From assembly GCA_934561395.1 (NCBI GenBank), contig CAKTGF010000001.1, positions 397,355 through 461,354 on the forward strand: DNA of 64,000 bases, given 5' to 3'. Source of the stretch: an uncultured Eubacterium sp. GTDB lineage: Bacteria > Bacillota > Clostridia > Oscillospirales > Acutalibacteraceae. The notes under the pieces are model-generated. The model did not search any database, had not been told where the DNA came from, and worked only from the letters and a program-made list of their open reading frames with translations. This document shows, one piece after another, positions 51,362-59,688 of the stretch (position 1 is the first letter of the stretch; each line of letters opens with the position of its first letter). The position numbers were made by a program, and so were the translations under genes.

Positions 51362-51632
51362 TGGTAAGCACCTCGCCGTCAGGGTTATAAACAACCTTAA
51401 TGTAAGAGCTTACGCTTTCGCAGCCTGCTTTAATCGCAACCTTTTGGCAGTTTGCAACTATTTCCATAAGCTCGTCGTAGCTTTCGCCCTCAATTGTTGT
51501 TTCAAAAGGGCCTACATAACAGTTAAGCCCTGTTGACTTTATGTAGGCTATAACCTCGTCAACAATGCGGATAAGCTCGTTTTCATCGCCCTTAACCTCA
51601 GGTAAAACCTGAATTGCAACACTTGCTTTCAT
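51330..51632 (-). CDS. MTH1187/YkoF family thiamine-binding protein
   Basis: 100 residues, the MTH1187 (DUF77) fold: ASVAIQVLPEVKGDENELIR, IKSTGLNCYVGPFETTIEG and YDELMEIVANCQKVAIKAG. Such proteins bind thiamine or its hydroxymethylpyrimidine part and accompany thiXYZ or ykoEDC transport genes. It is the first gene after the TPP riboswitch and has AAGGAGG upstream. Confidence 0.88.
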   Translation of the reverse strand: MKASVAIQVLPEVKGDENELIRIVDEVIAYIKSTGLNCYVGPFETTIEGESYDELMEIVANCQKVAIKAGCESVSSYIKVVYNPDGEVLTIDKKVTKHHQ

Positions 51633-51670
51633 AATAAAGCCTCCTTATTAATTTATTTCTTAATAGGTCA

Positions 51671-51700
51671 AAAGAAAAAAGCCCTGCTTAAACAGCAGGG
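51671..51700 (-). terminator. Riboswitch-linked intrinsic terminator
   Basis: CCCTGCTG-TTTAA-GCAGGGC stem followed on the minus strand by TTTTTTCTTT, between the TPP aptamer and the first gene; controls read-through. Confidence 0.85.
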
Positions 51701-51717
51701 ATAGAATTTTGCTTCAT

Positions 51718-51797
51718 ATCGTCTTCCTACGCTCGCATTATCGAACAGGTTAGAAGGGTATAATCTCAGCAACAGAAAAGCCTGTGCACCCCTGACT
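51718..51797 (-). promoter_or_regulatory. TPP riboswitch (THI element)
   Basis: The minus strand carries the class landmarks in order: CAGGGGTGC, CTGAGATTATACCCTTC, AACCTG, then AATGCGAGCGTAGGAAG. TPP binding should favour the terminator downstream and shut off the transporter operon. Confidence 0.93.
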
Positions 51798-51812
51798 TAT
51801 TAAGTTGAAAAT

Positions 51813-51841
51813 ATAATAACACTATTGCCGATAATTGTCAA
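51813..51841 (-). promoter_or_regulatory. Promoter of the thiamine-precursor operon
   Basis: TTGACA (51836-51841) and TATTAT (51813-51818), minus strand, 17-base spacer, directly upstream of the TPP aptamer. Confidence 0.75.
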
Positions 51842-51894
51842 ACCATTTTGAAAAAACAGCGGGTTCAATCGGTTACAGGCGCAGCTTTATTATG

Positions 51895-52875
51895 CTAATT
51901 GAGTTTATTTTTAATTCTGTATGTCATTGACGATGGGTGCTTGCTTCCCCAAGCAAAATAAATGATAATTGAAATAATATTTGCAACAGAAATTATCGCA
52001 AACATATAATTGTAGCCCACGGCATCAATCAGCACGCCTGCAATACCGCCGCCTATGCCTATTCCAATGTCATAAGCGCAAAGGAATGTGGAGTTGGCAG
52101 CGCCCCTGCGCTCAGGGGGTGCAATATTAACAGCCATTGCCATAACAGTAAAATATACACCGCCCGAAAGCGTGATTTTATCGGTTTGCGACACAAATTT
52201 CAGCGTGTAATTTTCAAGTGCCCCGTATGTAAGCAGAAAAACAAGAACAACGCAGGAGGCAGGCATTGCGCCTTTATCAATAAGCCCCTTAAAATTCAAG
52301 GGCTTGTGCTCAATCTTCAGCTTTGGAACATTTAAAAATCCAAACAGCGCCAGGCACAAAACCATACAGCCTGTTGAAACCCCAAACAATATTGTAAAGC
52401 TTTTGTTCATCAGCATTTCGCCTATTGCAGTGGCGCACGCCGTAGCAAGAGCCGTTGCCATGCCAAACATGCCCATACCCTCAGAAAAGCGAGCCTTTTG
52501 GATAATATCGGAGGCTATTGTTGATGTTGAGGTGTTTGAAAATGCCAGGGCAAAACCGTGTATCATACGAAAGGCAACCGCAAGAGCAACAGATGACAAA
52601 GCGGTGTAAATAAGCAGATAACCCATAGGCATAAGCGCCATGCCCAAAATTCCCACAAGCAAACGCCCTTGGGCGCTTAGTTTGCCGTATTCGATAATTG
52701 TTACATCCGGGCAAAAAGAAAAGCCCACAGTGTCATCCGTGAGCCTTTCTATGCTGTTTTGTAAGTTATATATCAATATCGAAACGGCGGCGCAAACTAT
52801 ATCGTGCCCTTTTTCGGCATAGCCTGCGTGGCCTGATACGGTTATCTGACCTTTTTTGCGTTGTACTGTTATCAC
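51895..52875 (-). pseudogene. Chimeric ORF: phage-type Prp protease joined to an internally deleted MFS transporter
   Basis: The 326-residue frame joins two families. Residues 1-70 match a phage-type ribosomal-processing cysteine protease Prp: VSGHAGYAEKGHDIVCAAVS with catalytic His and Cys. From about residue 78 it is a major facilitator transporter lacking its first two or so helices (GILGMALMPMGYLLIYTALS onwards). A second gap follows TLKFVSQTDKITLSGGVYFT, which runs straight into MAVNIAPPERRGAANST, skipping about two helices. Both joins keep frame. Neither half is likely to work. Start GTG 52875 (MITVQRKKG) has GGAGG 11 bases upstream. Confidence 0.65.
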
Positions 52876-52900
52876 ACCTTTTACCACCTCCTTTACTGCA

Positions 52901-52932
52901 TAATAAAAGCACCGTGCTTTTGCATGGTGCTT
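52901..52932 (-). terminator. Terminator after the 57-residue gene
   Basis: AGCACCATGC-AAAA-GCACGGTGCT stem with one mismatch, followed by TTTTATTAT on the minus strand. Confidence 0.7.
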
Positions 52933-52934
52933 AC

Positions 52935-53108
52935 TTACTTGGTTTTGTTGTTGCGTTCTTTCAATTTTGCAATTTCTTGAGCAGTTGTTTCTTCCTTTTT
53001 TTTGAATTCTTCTTTTGATGGCATAGTTTTATATAATTCGACTAATTGTTTAATTGTCAATGTATCGTCAAAGTATTCGTCATCAATATTTGATGTATTT
53101 GAACCCAT
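52935..53108 (-). CDS. 57-residue acidic/charged small protein next to the MuF gene
   Basis: 58 codons from the ATG at 53108 (MGSNTSNIDDEYFDD) to TAA at 52935. A strong AAAAAGGAG lies six bases upstream, inside the end of the MuF gene (26-bp overlap), so it is co-translated with it. The N-terminus is acidic and the C-terminal half is a charged helix (SKEEFKKKEETTAQEIAKLK). Position just after a polymorphic C-terminal domain suggests an immunity or regulatory role, but no family is recognised. Confidence 0.65.
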   Translation of the reverse strand: MGSNTSNIDDEYFDDTLTIKQLVELYKTMPSKEEFKKKEETTAQEIAKLKERNNKTK

Positions 53109-53967
53109 ATTTTACTCCTTTTTTTAATAAACTATCACAAAATTTATTTAACAATTCAAAATCTTTGCTAACATCAATATCATGCGTTGCGCTAAATTGT
53201 TCAAGACTTTTTTTCAAAAATTGTCCATAACTTTCTGTTTTTGATTGTTCCGTTTTCATAAGTACAGTGACACTTCCGTCATTTGCCAGTGCTTCAATAG
53301 CAACCATTTTGTCCCTATTCAAAAAATTGAATATATCTCCCGGGCTTAGCACGCCGCAATCAGGATGATTATGTATTGCATAATATAAATTGCTAATATC
53401 AGCAATCATTGTTTTTCCGTTTGTTCCCTCTACAACTTTATACGGTGTTAAATTGTCAAGCTGAACAATCAGCGAATTTTCCTGACCTGTCGGGCAATTT
53501 ATAAGGCTTTGCAGTAGCCTTTTGCGCTCGTTATAAATAAAAGTATTTTGAGCATCTGAAAACTCATCAAACTTTACAAACGGCACATTGTCGATTGATT
53601 CCTGTGTTACAGGATGATTAAGCAGCTTACTGCTGTCATTTATCATATTACCATTTTGCCGGAAGGATTGCAATATCTTATTCGGAGCTTGACCGTGCCT
53701 TTTGACATAATCGTCCTGCCATTTGTCCCAATCGTCAACATATATTTCAAATGTGCACCTGCACCAGGGATGCATAGGCGGAAAGTTAACCCCCGGTGTG
53801 CGGTCCTTGATGTCAAACACCTGACGGGCTATGTCGGCACATTTGCTGCACACCTTGCCGTCGCCAACCGTTGATAGCTTGTACTGCTCAAACTCCTCTT
53901 TAAAGGGCTGCATTGTAGCCTCGGCCATGTGTTTAAAACAGAGGGTACGAGTAAAAGCAGAACCCAA
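53083..53967 (-). CDS. Truncated MuF-type phage head protein with JAMM-like C-terminal domain
   Basis: 294 residues. Residues 35-75 are the C-terminal zinc-ribbon-like end of phage Mu F/minor capsid proteins (GKVCSKCADIARQVF, then PGVNFPPMHPWCRCTFEIY). The long N-terminal capsid part is missing and no good start or ribosome binding site is present (first codon TTG; next ATG at 53928), so the gene is 5'-truncated. Residues 120-294 form another domain with IHNHPDCGVLSPGDIFNF, fitting the JAMM/MPN metallopeptidase pattern H-x-H-P-x5-S-x2-D. MuF proteins with variable C-terminal effectors are known from temperate phages; effector activity here is inference. Confidence 0.65.
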   Translation of the reverse strand: MGSAFTRTLCFKHMAEATMQPFKEEFEQYKLSTVGDGKVCSKCADIARQVFDIKDRTPGVNFPPMHPWCRCTFEIYVDDWDKWQDDYVKRHGQAPNKILQSFRQNGNMINDSSKLLNHPVTQESIDNVPFVKFDEFSDAQNTFIYNERKRLLQSLINCPTGQENSLIVQLDNLTPYKVVEGTNGKTMIADISNLYYAIHNHPDCGVLSPGDIFNFLNRDKMVAIEALANDGSVTVLMKTEQSKTESYGQFLKKSLEQFSATHDIDVSKDFELLNKFCDSLLKKGVKYGFKYIKY

Positions 53968-53980
53968 ATCGGTATAACAA

Positions 53981-54006
53981 AATAGAGCAAGGTGCTACCC
54001 TTGCTC
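53981..54006. repeat. Hairpin at the left edge of the prophage remnant
   Basis: GAGCAAGG-TGCTA-CCCTTGCTC (53985-54006). It has no adjacent T-run. It lies between the truncated MuF gene and the tRNA-Pro terminator and may mark a junction. Confidence 0.3.
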
Positions 54007-54026
54007 GGACATAAAAATTATATGAT

Positions 54027-54070
54027 AAAACAAAAAGAGTGTTCATAAGTCAAATACCTTATGAACACTC
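54027..54070 (-). terminator. Terminator after tRNA-Pro
   Basis: GAGTGTTCATAAGG pairs with CTTATGAACACTC around ATTTGA; followed on the minus strand by TTTTTGTTTTA. Confidence 0.85.
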
Positions 54071-54074
54071 GATA

Positions 54075-54152
54075 TGGTCGAGGTGACAGGACTTGAACCT
54101 GCGGCATCCTGCTCCCAAAGCAGGCACTCTAGCCAAACTGAGTTACACCTCG
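54075..54152 (-). tRNA. tRNA-Pro (UGG), CCA encoded
   Basis: Acceptor arms CGAGGTG / CACCTCG close the cloverleaf. The anticodon arm is CCTGC-TTTGGGA-GCAGG with anticodon TGG. The T-arm carries GGTTCAAGTCC. The 3' end reads ACCA in the genome. A strong terminator follows. It borders the phage-derived patch on its 3' side. Confidence 0.95.
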
Positions 54153-54334
54153 GTATATGTAAAACTCCCGCAGGAGTGATACGCTTGTTACTACGCTTGT
54201 CGCACTGAAAAAAGCGCACTATTTCTCAATGCCTTGATATAATATACTAAATTTGTGATTTTGTCAAGAAAAATATTTAATTTTTTGCTATAATGTGTTA
54301 AAATAAACCCAAATATTTAATGGAGATGTGCAAA

Positions 54335-55468
54335 ATGGATAACTGGCAATTTAACCTGCCTGTAAGAATAGAATTCGGTGCAGGAAAGAGAAAAGAAATT
54401 AACAACTTTATTGACGCAATAGGCGGCAAAAACGGCGTTTTGGTGGCATCGCACAGCTTTGCAAAAAACGGTGTTGCCGACGAATTTGTTAAAATGAGCG
54501 GCGGCAAAATCAAGGCTGTTTTTTCAGACATAAGGCCCAACCCCACAACAGACAATGTTAACGCCTGCGTTAAGGTATTAAGGAGCATTAATGCAGATTT
54601 TGCAGTTGCTCTCGGCGGCGGTTCGCCCATGGATTGCTGCAAGGCTGCCTGTGCCATTGCCAAAGGCGATGATGTAATTGAAGCATATCACAGCGGCGGC
54701 AAGGTTGTAAATTCAAAAGAGGCAATACCGATGATTGCCGTTGCCACAACCTCAGGCACTGCCAGCGAAGTAACAAACATTTCTGTTTTAACCGACCTTG
54801 CGAAGAACCTGAAGAACCCCATGAACGACCCGGCGATGTACCCGAAAATTGCGGTAATTGACCCGGAGCTCACATTAACCGTTCCGCCGCAGGTTACTGC
54901 CTCCACCGGTCTTGATGTGCTGTCCCACGCAGTGGAAAGCTATTGGGCAACCCTTAACCAGCCCATTTGCTCTGCCTGCTCCATTTATGCGGCACGGTTG
55001 GTATTTAAGCATCTTGAAAGGGCATATAACAACCCCACCGACCTTGAGGCAAGGAGCAAAATGGCAGAGGCGTCCATCGTTGCGGGAGTTGCCTTCAGCC
55101 ACCCGAGAACCACAGGCTCACACGCCTGCTCGTTCCCGCTCACCAACATTTACGAAGTGCCCCACGGCGAGGCCTGCGCCTTTACACTTGATTATTTCTT
55201 AAAATTCAATGCCGACCATGCGGATTCCGACGGCAGAATTACCGCCCTTGCAAAGGATTGCGGCTTTAGCACACCCTATGAAATGGCTGACGAAATTACC
55301 GCAATGAAAAAAAGAATGGGAATGAAAACCACCCTTTCCGAAATCGGCTGCGTTACGGATGAGCAGATAGAGGAATTAACCGAAAAGAGCATGTCAATGC
55401 TTATGAAACGGAACCCCATTGAGTTGACAAAGGAAAACATACTTGAAATGTATAAAGCCCTTAGATAA
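54335..55468 (+). CDS. Iron-containing alcohol dehydrogenase
   Basis: About 377 residues. Fe-ADH signatures: NLPVRIEFGAGKRKEINNFI at the start, VALGGGSPMDCCKAACAI near residue 90, TTSGTASEVTNISVL near 138, DVLSHAVESYWA near 195 and SHACSFPLTNIYEVPHGEAC near 262 with the iron-binding His residues. It reduces an aldehyde or oxidises an alcohol with NAD(P)H; substrate unknown. ATG 54335 has GGAG nine bases upstream; the in-frame ATG at 54320 does not. A terminator-like palindrome follows the stop. Confidence 0.9.
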   Translation: MDNWQFNLPVRIEFGAGKRKEINNFIDAIGGKNGVLVASHSFAKNGVADEFVKMSGGKIKAVFSDIRPNPTTDNVNACVKVLRSINADFAVALGGGSPMDCCKAACAIAKGDDVIEAYHSGGKVVNSKEAIPMIAVATTSGTASEVTNISVLTDLAKNLKNPMNDPAMYPKIAVIDPELTLTVPPQVTASTGLDVLSHAVESYWATLNQPICSACSIYAARLVFKHLERAYNNPTDLEARSKMAEASIVAGVAFSHPRTTGSHACSFPLTNIYEVPHGEACAFTLDYFLKFNADHADSDGRITALAKDCGFSTPYEMADEITAMKKRMGMKTTLSEIGCVTDEQIEELTEKSMSMLMKRNPIELTKENILEMYKALR

Positions 55469-55475
55469 AAGGAAT

Positions 55476-55511
55476 GCACCGAGGCCGCAGCGGCTTCGGT
55501 GCTTTAATTTT
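55476..55511. terminator. Terminator between ADH and dnaC
   Basis: GCACCGAGGCCGC / GCGGCTTCGGTGC near-perfect stem with TTTAATTTTATTT behind it on the plus strand. Confidence 0.8.
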
Positions 55512-56481
55512 ATTTCTTATTTCTGATGTCATCGCCAAACAGATAAAAGGTTATATATTCCCCTGTCAGCCTGCTGGTAATACGCTGGTCATATTTCTCC
55601 AGCAACTCCTCAAACTCGCAGTTGGTGCTGATAATCGTTGGCTTGTGCGATAAAATTCTGGTGTTAATAATGGTGTAAAGGGTGGCAACACTGTATTGAT
55701 TCTGAATTTCCGTTCCCAAATCGTCAATTACCAACAAATCACTTTCAATCACTTGGCGCTTGGTGTATGACAAATTATCGTTTCTGCCGTAGTGCTCATC
55801 CTGCAAATCGTCGCAAATATTTTGGCTTGAGCCGTAGCAAACGGAATAGCCCTTGTTAATAACCACATTTGCAATTGCCAATGATAAATGAGTTTTGCCC
55901 AGCCCTGTTTTGCCCAGGAACAAAAGGTTTTTACTGTCAAGACTGAAGGTTTGAGCATAGCGCCTTGAGGCCTCAAAAACCTTTTCCGCCTTGTTCCGTG
56001 GAACAATTGAATTATCAAGTGGAGTATTGCTGTAATAATCCAGGCTGAAATTATCAAAGGTATAATTTTCAAGAAGGGCAAACTTATTAATTTCCTTTTT
56101 CATAATATCCTTTAAAAGCTGCCTGTGGCAGGCACACATTCTGCCGTTAATAAATCCCCTGTCCTCGCAGGTGGGGCAAATATGCTCCTCCGCCATGGCG
56201 TTTGGCTTGTAGCCGTTTTGCTTTAAAATAATTGAGCGCTCCTCAACAAGGGCCTCGCTTTGCTGCCTGAGTTTAGCAAGCTTTTGGTCGGTGTCGCCCT
56301 TATAGAAGAATATTTTAGATATTTCAAGCCCGATTTTTGAAAGCTTCTTTTGAATATCGTCAATCTCGGGAATTTTGGCTCTTATTTCATTTCTGCGTAT
56401 TTCTGCGTCCATTGCGGATTTGTTGCGCCTTTTTTCAAGCTCACGCTCCGCTTTTCTGTAAATCTCATTACTGTAAGGCAT
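55510..56481 (-). CDS. DnaC/DnaI-like helicase loader ATPase
   Basis: 323 residues. An N-terminal helical region (1-90), a zinc-finger-like CPTCEDRGFINGRMCACH segment near residue 102, and an AAA+ domain with Walker A LFLGKTGLGKTHLSLAIA near 187 and Walker B LLVIDDLGTE near 250. It loads the replicative helicase with DnaD. The ATPase motifs fit IstB/DnaC. It begins 11 bp after the DnaD gene stop, an arrangement common in Clostridia. Confidence 0.87.
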   Translation of the reverse strand: MPYSNEIYRKAERELEKRRNKSAMDAEIRRNEIRAKIPEIDDIQKKLSKIGLEISKIFFYKGDTDQKLAKLRQQSEALVEERSIILKQNGYKPNAMAEEHICPTCEDRGFINGRMCACHRQLLKDIMKKEINKFALLENYTFDNFSLDYYSNTPLDNSIVPRNKAEKVFEASRRYAQTFSLDSKNLLFLGKTGLGKTHLSLAIANVVINKGYSVCYGSSQNICDDLQDEHYGRNDNLSYTKRQVIESDLLVIDDLGTEIQNQYSVATLYTIINTRILSHKPTIISTNCEFEELLEKYDQRITSRLTGEYITFYLFGDDIRNKK

Positions 56482-56492
56482 ATTGTTAACCT

Positions 56493-57512
56493 CTAAATAT
56501 CATAATCGTCATCGTACATTGCTTTTTTTGTGATTTCATTCAAATCAAAATTAGGCGTTCCCTGCAGCTTGCCGGGCTTTTTGGTGCTTTGTGCCTTGCC
56601 GCTGTGATTTTCGTTATCAGCCAAAACATCGCTTGGTGTTTTAATGCCCTTTTTGCGCCAATTTTTAATTATTCTGTCAACATATTGCAGGCTGGGTCTG
56701 TCTGTATTCTCACGCATAGCGTCGCAGGCAAGACCTATCATTTCCATAGAAAAATCATCAGCCCAAGCCTTTATCATTTCCCTTTGCTTAACGGTTGGAT
56801 TCCTGTGGCGCAAGCCCGAAAGTTCAAGTATCTGCTTCCACAAAGCGTCGCTGTTTTCAATATCACGGAGCCTTTCCTCTGCGGCGGAAAGGGTGGTAAT
56901 GCCGTCCTCGCTCCAATTTTTAGCCATTGCGGCAATGTAAGCGGTGCCAACAGCCTTGCCCTTTTTCTTTTCGCCCTTGTAGTAGTGCAAAATTGTTATT
57001 ACTATTTCCTCCGGCAGGCCGTAATATGTAACCATATTAATAATCAGCTCCTGCTCGGCGTGGCTGAGTGTTTTTGCCATAACCTCCTGTGCATTTCGCA
57101 AAAGGTCGGTAAGCATTTCGTTATCACGGCAAATATTTACAATATCCTTTGGGGATAATGTAGGTATGGGCATTGCCTCAACTTTTTTAACAGGCTTAAC
57201 CTCCCGGGAGGCCTTAACAGACTCCGCAGGCATTTGTGGCTGAACCGGCTGAGGCGCTACAACCTCGCCGTCCTTTGACAAAACGCCCTCCTCAACCCAA
57301 AAATCAAGGAAATCATCGGCATCGCTTTCGGTGCAGCCAAGGGATTTTGCTATTTCACGGCTGCTTGCCCTGCCGTTTGAAGCCAAAATCAGCATTAATG
57401 CCTTAAGCTGATATTCGCTTGCAAGCTTTATGTAATTTTCAACAATTTTTGTGGGCACACAAAAGCTGCCCCCCTGCCAAATATCGCCCATGGGTAAAAT
57501 TTGGTATTCCAC
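56493..57512 (-). CDS. DnaD domain replication-initiation protein
   Basis: About 339 residues. N-terminal winged-helix (residues 15-85, with LMLILASNGRASSREIAKSL), a Pro/Lys linker, then two DnaD/DnaB_2 domains (LTDLLRNAQEVMAKTLSHAE near 130 and a second one near 210-285, RMEIGL-like part ... YVDRIIKNWRKKGIKT). DnaD-type proteins recruit helicase loader to origins or stalled forks. The first GTG (57521) directly abuts AAGGAG; GTG 57512 with spacing of eight is preferred. Confidence 0.85.
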   Translation of the reverse strand: MEYQILPMGDIWQGGSFCVPTKIVENYIKLASEYQLKALMLILASNGRASSREIAKSLGCTESDADDFLDFWVEEGVLSKDGEVVAPQPVQPQMPAESVKASREVKPVKKVEAMPIPTLSPKDIVNICRDNEMLTDLLRNAQEVMAKTLSHAEQELIINMVTYYGLPEEIVITILHYYKGEKKKGKAVGTAYIAAMAKNWSEDGITTLSAAEERLRDIENSDALWKQILELSGLRHRNPTVKQREMIKAWADDFSMEMIGLACDAMRENTDRPSLQYVDRIIKNWRKKGIKTPSDVLADNENHSGKAQSTKKPGKLQGTPNFDLNEITKKAMYDDDYDI

Positions 57513-57650
57513 TTGCCGCACCTCCTTGTCGATTAATGAATTTTATTGTATCAAATTTTTATAAATATGTAAATAATAAATGAGAAATTGAAAAAAATAA
57601 TGTTCTATGATATTATTAAGCTGTAATGAAAAGCAGAAAGGATGATAAAT

Positions 57651-57956
57651 ATGGTAACAGAAGTAACAAAGGATAACTTTGATGACGAGGTTTTTAACTA
57701 CCAAGGCAAGGTTGTGGTTGATTTTTGGGCAGAATGGTGCGCACCCTGCATGATGCTTGGCCCGATTATTGAGGAGGTAAGCGAGGAGGACGATGATGTT
57801 AAGTATTGCAAGGTTAACTGCGATACCGACAGAGAAATCGCCCTTGATTACGGCATTAACGCAATTCCCTGCCTTATCGCCTTTGAAAACGGAGAGGAAA
57901 TTAACCGTTCGGTAGGCTATGTGGATAAAGAAACCGTGCTCAACCTTACAAAATAA
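57651..57956 (+). CDS. trxA: Thioredoxin
   Basis: About 101 residues, standard size. The redox site is WCAPC in KVVVDFWAEWCAPCMMLGPI (most thioredoxins have WCGPC); cis-Pro is in NAIPCLIAFENGEE, where an extra Cys follows it. It reduces protein disulfides. ATG 57651 is taken because AAAGGA lies at good spacing; ATG 57642 is too close. Stands alone with a terminator behind it. Confidence 0.9.
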   Translation: MVTEVTKDNFDDEVFNYQGKVVVDFWAEWCAPCMMLGPIIEEVSEEDDDVKYCKVNCDTDREIALDYGINAIPCLIAFENGEEINRSVGYVDKETVLNLTK

Positions 57957-57970
57957 CAGCAGAACCTTAA

Positions 57971-58010
57971 AAGGGCGTATCTCGCATAACCGAGATACGC
58001 CCTTGTTTTA
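57971..58010 (+). terminator. Terminator between trxA and putP-like gene
   Basis: AAGGGCGTATCTCG-CATAAC-CGAGATACGCCCTT perfect 14-bp stem followed by GTTTTA; usable in both directions. Confidence 0.85.
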
Positions 58011-58016
58011 TACAGA

Positions 58017-59546
58017 TTACTTACCCAAGCCCTGTATTGTCTCAAAATCATCAATAATATCCTGCTCGGGCTTTGGTGTTGCAAGTGAAACCACAATGTT
58101 TACAACCAAGCCGATTACAAAAGCAGGGAGAAGCTCATAAATAGCAAACGCTCCGCCTAACTTTGCAATAATAAATTTCCAAACAAATACCATTACGCCG
58201 CCGGCAATCATACCTGCAAGTGCGCCGTATTTGTTTGAGCGTTTCCAAAACAGAGCAAGGAGCACAACGGGGCCGAAGGCTGCGCCAAAGCCTGCCCAGG
58301 CAAATGAAACAACCCTGAATACTGATGAATTGGCGTCCCAAGCGATAACCACACCGATAACCGAAATTATAATGAGTGTTAAACGGGCAACTATTATTTC
58401 TGTTTTTTCGTTAAGCTTAATTTTGAAAAGACCGCCTAAAATGTTTTCGCTTGCCGCAGATGAGGCAGCCAAAAGCTGGCTGTCGGCGGTTGACATTGTG
58501 CTTGCAAGAATACCTGCAAGGATTACACCTGCAAGAAGGGCGGGTACAATGCCAAAGCTTGAAAGAAAGCCTGCGATTTGAACAATAACGGTTTCGCTGT
58601 CAGCAAAAGAGTTAAGTGCGCCGTTGCTGATCATTGCCTTGCCCACAATGCCGATAAGAACCGCAACTGCCATTGAAATTACAACCCAAACAGAGGCAAC
58701 ACGCCTTGAAAGCTTAATTTTTTCAGGGTTTTCAATAGCCATAAATCTTAACAAAATGTGTGGCATACCGAAATAACCAAGGCCCCAGGCAAGGGTTGAA
58801 ATCACTGAAAGTGCCGGAAAACTGCCTGCGGAATTTGTTTCTGCATTGTAGCCCTTGAAGAAATCAAGATAACCGTCAAGGCTTTGTGCGTTGGCGATTA
58901 CAGCGTCCATACCGCCTGCTTGCTTTATGCCGAACACAAGAACGATAATAAGCGCAACAGTCATAATTATTGACTGAATAAAGTCTGTAATTGATGCCGC
59001 ATTAAAGCCGCCAAGCGAGGTGTAGCCCACAATAATAATTGCCGAAACTATCATTGCAAGATGATAATCAACACCGAAAAGTGTGCCGAAAAGCTTGCCG
59101 CATGCGGAAAAGCCCGACGCTGTGTAAGGGACAAAGAAAATGATAATCATAATAGCTGCAATTGCCATGATTATATTGCTTTTTTCTCTGTACCTGCGTG
59201 AGAAGAAATCCGGAATTGTGATAGCGCCGATTTGTTCCGAGTAGTTACGAAGTCTTTTGGCAACAATAAGCCAGTTAAAATATGTACCCAAGGCAAGGCC
59301 GATAACAGTCCAGCCGACCTCGGCAACGCCTGAAAGCAAAGCCAAGCCCGGCAAGCCCATAAGCAGATAGCTTGACATATCCGATGCCTCTGCGCTCATT
59401 GCCGTAACGAGTGGGCCTAATTTTCTGCCGCCTAAATAAAAGTCGCCCACATTTTTTGTTTTCTTTGAATAGACAACGCCTATCATAACCATTGCCACAA
59501 GGTATACGGCAATTGAAATCATAATGCAAATTTGTGATACTGTCAT
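58017..59546 (-). CDS. putP: Sodium/proline symporter (SSS family)
   Basis: 509 residues, about 13 membrane segments, typical of PutP. Family marks: GGRKLGPLVTAMSAEASDMS at residues 40-60, FSRRYREKSNI near 113, and SAASENILGGLFK with the sodium-site region ILASTMSTADSQLLAASS near 355. It brings in proline (or a related compatible solute) with Na+. Stands alone behind its own promoter. Confidence 0.85.
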   Translation of the reverse strand: MTVSQICIMISIAVYLVAMVMIGVVYSKKTKNVGDFYLGGRKLGPLVTAMSAEASDMSSYLLMGLPGLALLSGVAEVGWTVIGLALGTYFNWLIVAKRLRNYSEQIGAITIPDFFSRRYREKSNIIMAIAAIMIIIFFVPYTASGFSACGKLFGTLFGVDYHLAMIVSAIIIVGYTSLGGFNAASITDFIQSIIMTVALIIVLVFGIKQAGGMDAVIANAQSLDGYLDFFKGYNAETNSAGSFPALSVISTLAWGLGYFGMPHILLRFMAIENPEKIKLSRRVASVWVVISMAVAVLIGIVGKAMISNGALNSFADSETVIVQIAGFLSSFGIVPALLAGVILAGILASTMSTADSQLLAASSAASENILGGLFKIKLNEKTEIIVARLTLIIISVIGVVIAWDANSSVFRVVSFAWAGFGAAFGPVVLLALFWKRSNKYGALAGMIAGGVMVFVWKFIIAKLGGAFAIYELLPAFVIGLVVNIVVSLATPKPEQDIIDDFETIQGLGK

Positions 59547-59586
59547 ATTCTCTCCCCTTCATTGCTAAATTTGAAAATACCCGATT

Positions 59587-59615
59587 ATAATAACACATTT
59601 CCGCTTTAAATGCAA
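59587..59615 (-). promoter_or_regulatory. Promoter of the PutP-type symporter gene
   Basis: TTGCAT (59610-59615) and TATTAT (59587-59592), minus strand, 17-base spacer. Confidence 0.55.
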
Positions 59616-59622
59616 ATTTGTA

Positions 59623-59651
59623 TTGATTATAATTATATTTTATGTTTTAAT
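59623..59651 (+). promoter_or_regulatory. Promoter of the MFS transporter gene
   Basis: TTGATT (59623-59628), 17 bases, TTTAAT (59646-59651); divergent from the putP promoter with little space between them. Confidence 0.4.
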
Positions 59652-59688
59652 ACTATCGTAAAATTTCAAAGAAAGGCCTTAATTACCT

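Noticed and set aside
54240..54334. Promoter for the iron alcohol dehydrogenase
   Set aside because: A TATAAT is present, but no -35 lies at acceptable spacing (TTGTCA is 22 bases away).
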